Assembly: GCA_027487575.1 (NCBI GenBank)
Contig: JAIYDJ010000019.1
Span: 1 to 34,130, forward strand
Direction: 5' to 3'
Source: Rhodobacter sp.
GTDB lineage: Bacteria > Pseudomonadota > Alphaproteobacteria > Rhodobacterales > Rhodobacteraceae
Length of the DNA stretch: 34,130 bases
Below are positions 33,367-34,130 of this stretch, one piece after another. The notes under the pieces are model-generated. The model was not told where the DNA came from. It saw only the letters and a program-made list of their open reading frames with translations, and made no database searches. Both the position numbers and the translations under genes were made by a program. Every line of letters begins with the position of its first letter. Within the stretch, counting starts at the first letter, position 1.

Positions 33367-33377
33367 CGTGGGAAGGA

Positions 33378-34130
33378 TCAGTTGCTGCCGGCGCTGGCCG
33401 GGGTCAGCGTTGCCGGGTCGTTTTCGTCATAGGCCGGCAGGTTGCGCAGCTGGTCTTCGCTCCACGGCAGGTAGATGCGGAAGTCGTTGTTGTTGTCGCT
33501 GTAGATTTCCAGCGCGTCGATCGGAAGTGCGACGGTGTGCACGCCCATCCCGAGGAAGCCGCCCATGTCGATCAGAACGTGGCTGATCTGGCCGCCTTCC
33601 AGCGACACTTCGCTGCCGGCAACTTCGCCCGACGTTCCGGCTGCGGTATCGGTGCTGCCGGCTGTCGTGTCTGCAACAGTGCCATCCGTGGTGGTGGAAA
33701 CGCTGCCGTCCGTCGCGGTGGTGGTATCCGTCGTGCCGGTCGCCGTGCTGTCGGTTGCCGTCGTCGTGTCCATCGTTCCGGTGGCGGTGCCGTCGGTCGC
33801 GGTGGTGGTGTCCGTCGTACCCGTGGCTGTGCCATCGGTCGCGGTGGTCGTGTCCGTTGTACCGGTGGCGGTGCCGTCGGTTGCGGTGGTGGTGTCCGTC
33901 GAACCGGTGGCGGTGCCGTCGGTCGCGGTGGTCGTGTCCGTCGTACCGGTGGCGGTGCCATCGGTTGCGGTGGTGGTGTCCATCGTGCCGGTGGCCGTGC
34001 CGTCGGTCGCGGTGGTGGCGTCGGTAGTGCCGGTGCTTGTGGCATCGGTTGTGGTGGTCGAATCCATCGTGCCGGTGGCCGTGCCATCGGTTGCGGTTGT
34101 GGTGTCGGTCGTGCCGGTGGCCGTGCCATC
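33378..34130 (-). CDS. PRC-barrel-like protein with long Thr-rich 14-residue repeat (5' end beyond window)
   Basis: The reading frame is open to the window edge, so the N-terminus is missing; 250 residues are visible. They start with at least ten tandem copies of a 14-residue repeat, consensus DGTATGTTDTTTAT, then a degenerate copy. A compact end follows (SEVSLEGGQISHVLIDMGG, FLGMGVHTVALPIDALEIYS, YLPWSEDQLRNLPAY). That end matches the second half of a PRC-barrel domain as found in Rhodobacteraceae envelope proteins. The repeats are low complexity and would form an extended, possibly surface or periplasmic, linker. The first half of the PRC barrel, and any signal peptide, must lie beyond 34130. 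Stop TGA (complement of 33378-33380). Confidence 0.8.
   Translation of the reverse strand, partial: DGTATGTTDTTTATDGTATGTMDSTTTTDATSTGTTDATTATDGTATGTMDTTTATDGTATGTTDTTTATDGTATGSTDTTTATDGTATGTTDTTTATDGTATGTTDTTTATDGTATGTMDTTTATDSTATGTTDTTTATDGSVSTTTDGTVADTTAGSTDTAAGTSGEVAGSEVSLEGGQISHVLIDMGGFLGMGVHTVALPIDALEIYSDNNNDFRIYLPWSEDQLRNLPAYDENDPATLTPASAGSN
33711..34130 (-). repeat. 42-bp coding tandem repeat (minisatellite), ten visible copies
   Basis: Ten full 42-bp units fill 33711-34130 exactly. The unit is GTGCCGTCGGTCGCGGTGGT... on the + strand, 42 bases in all, and each encodes 14 residues of the PRC-like protein. Copies vary mostly at synonymous or Thr/Ser/Met positions. The array continues outside the window. 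Being a multiple of three, length changes would keep the frame. Confidence 0.9.

Noticed and set aside
33711..34130. Possible CRISPR array
   Set aside because: Units are contiguous 42-bp tandem repeats without spacers and code for a regular 14-residue repeat.

Overview
The window is high-GC chromosomal DNA from an alphaproteobacterium, most likely a member of the Rhodobacteraceae (Rhodobacter/Gemmobacter/Tabrizicola-like). The best markers are the block NDUFA12 - mlaD - DUF2155 facing aat - accC - accB, the subunit composition of complex I, and the general gene style. No rRNA, tRNA, CRISPR array, transposase or prophage gene was seen. No gap between genes exceeds about 300 bases.

Layout. 1-883: 3' part of clpX. 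930-2490: a compact two-gene restriction-modification islet (C5 cytosine methyltransferase plus HNH nuclease) between housekeeping genes. 2644-6285: envelope/respiration genes (NDUFA12, MlaD, DUF2155), then on the other strand accB - accC - aat, the latter overlapping DUF2155 tail to tail. 6484-19745: a large pyrimidine-catabolism region. It holds preT-preA (dihydropyrimidine dehydrogenase), a RutR-type repressor, beta-ureidopropionase, dihydropyrimidinase and a four-gene ABC importer of the SsuA/THI5 class, with a UPF0303 protein, a cupin, a small unknown protein and the potassium transporter kup interspersed. 19939-22910: cobT and a Kef-type cation/proton antiporter. 22999-26223: a very large proline/alanine-rich membrane protein that joins a GspL/PilM-like front to a GspC/PilP-like end. 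26490-29142: a SIMPL-domain protein and a class III adenylate cyclase whose 3' end appears frameshifted. 29115-31583: metY, an Lrp-type regulator and a divergent LysE-type exporter. 31627-34130: an RTX calcium-binding protein, a small unknown protein, and a PRC-barrel-like protein preceded by at least ten 42-bp repeats that run off the window.

How the genes work together. PreT/PreA reduce uracil or thymine to the dihydro form, HydA opens the ring, and the M20-type amidohydrolase releases beta-amino acid, ammonia and CO2. The ABC importer probably supplies the pyrimidine. A near-perfect match to the E. coli RutR operator (TTGACCATCTGGTCAG, 12501-12516) lies just downstream of a plausible promoter and ahead of the amidohydrolase gene. 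It ties the RutR homologue to the reductive (Pyd) pathway rather than to the Rut pathway it controls in E. coli.

The observations most worth a second look are the RutR-Pyd wiring, the GspL/GspC-like fusion protein, the 42-bp coding minisatellite, the adenylate cyclase frameshift, and a duplicated hairpin element (GGATATTT-N5-CAGAAAATG) placed just upstream of two start codons.
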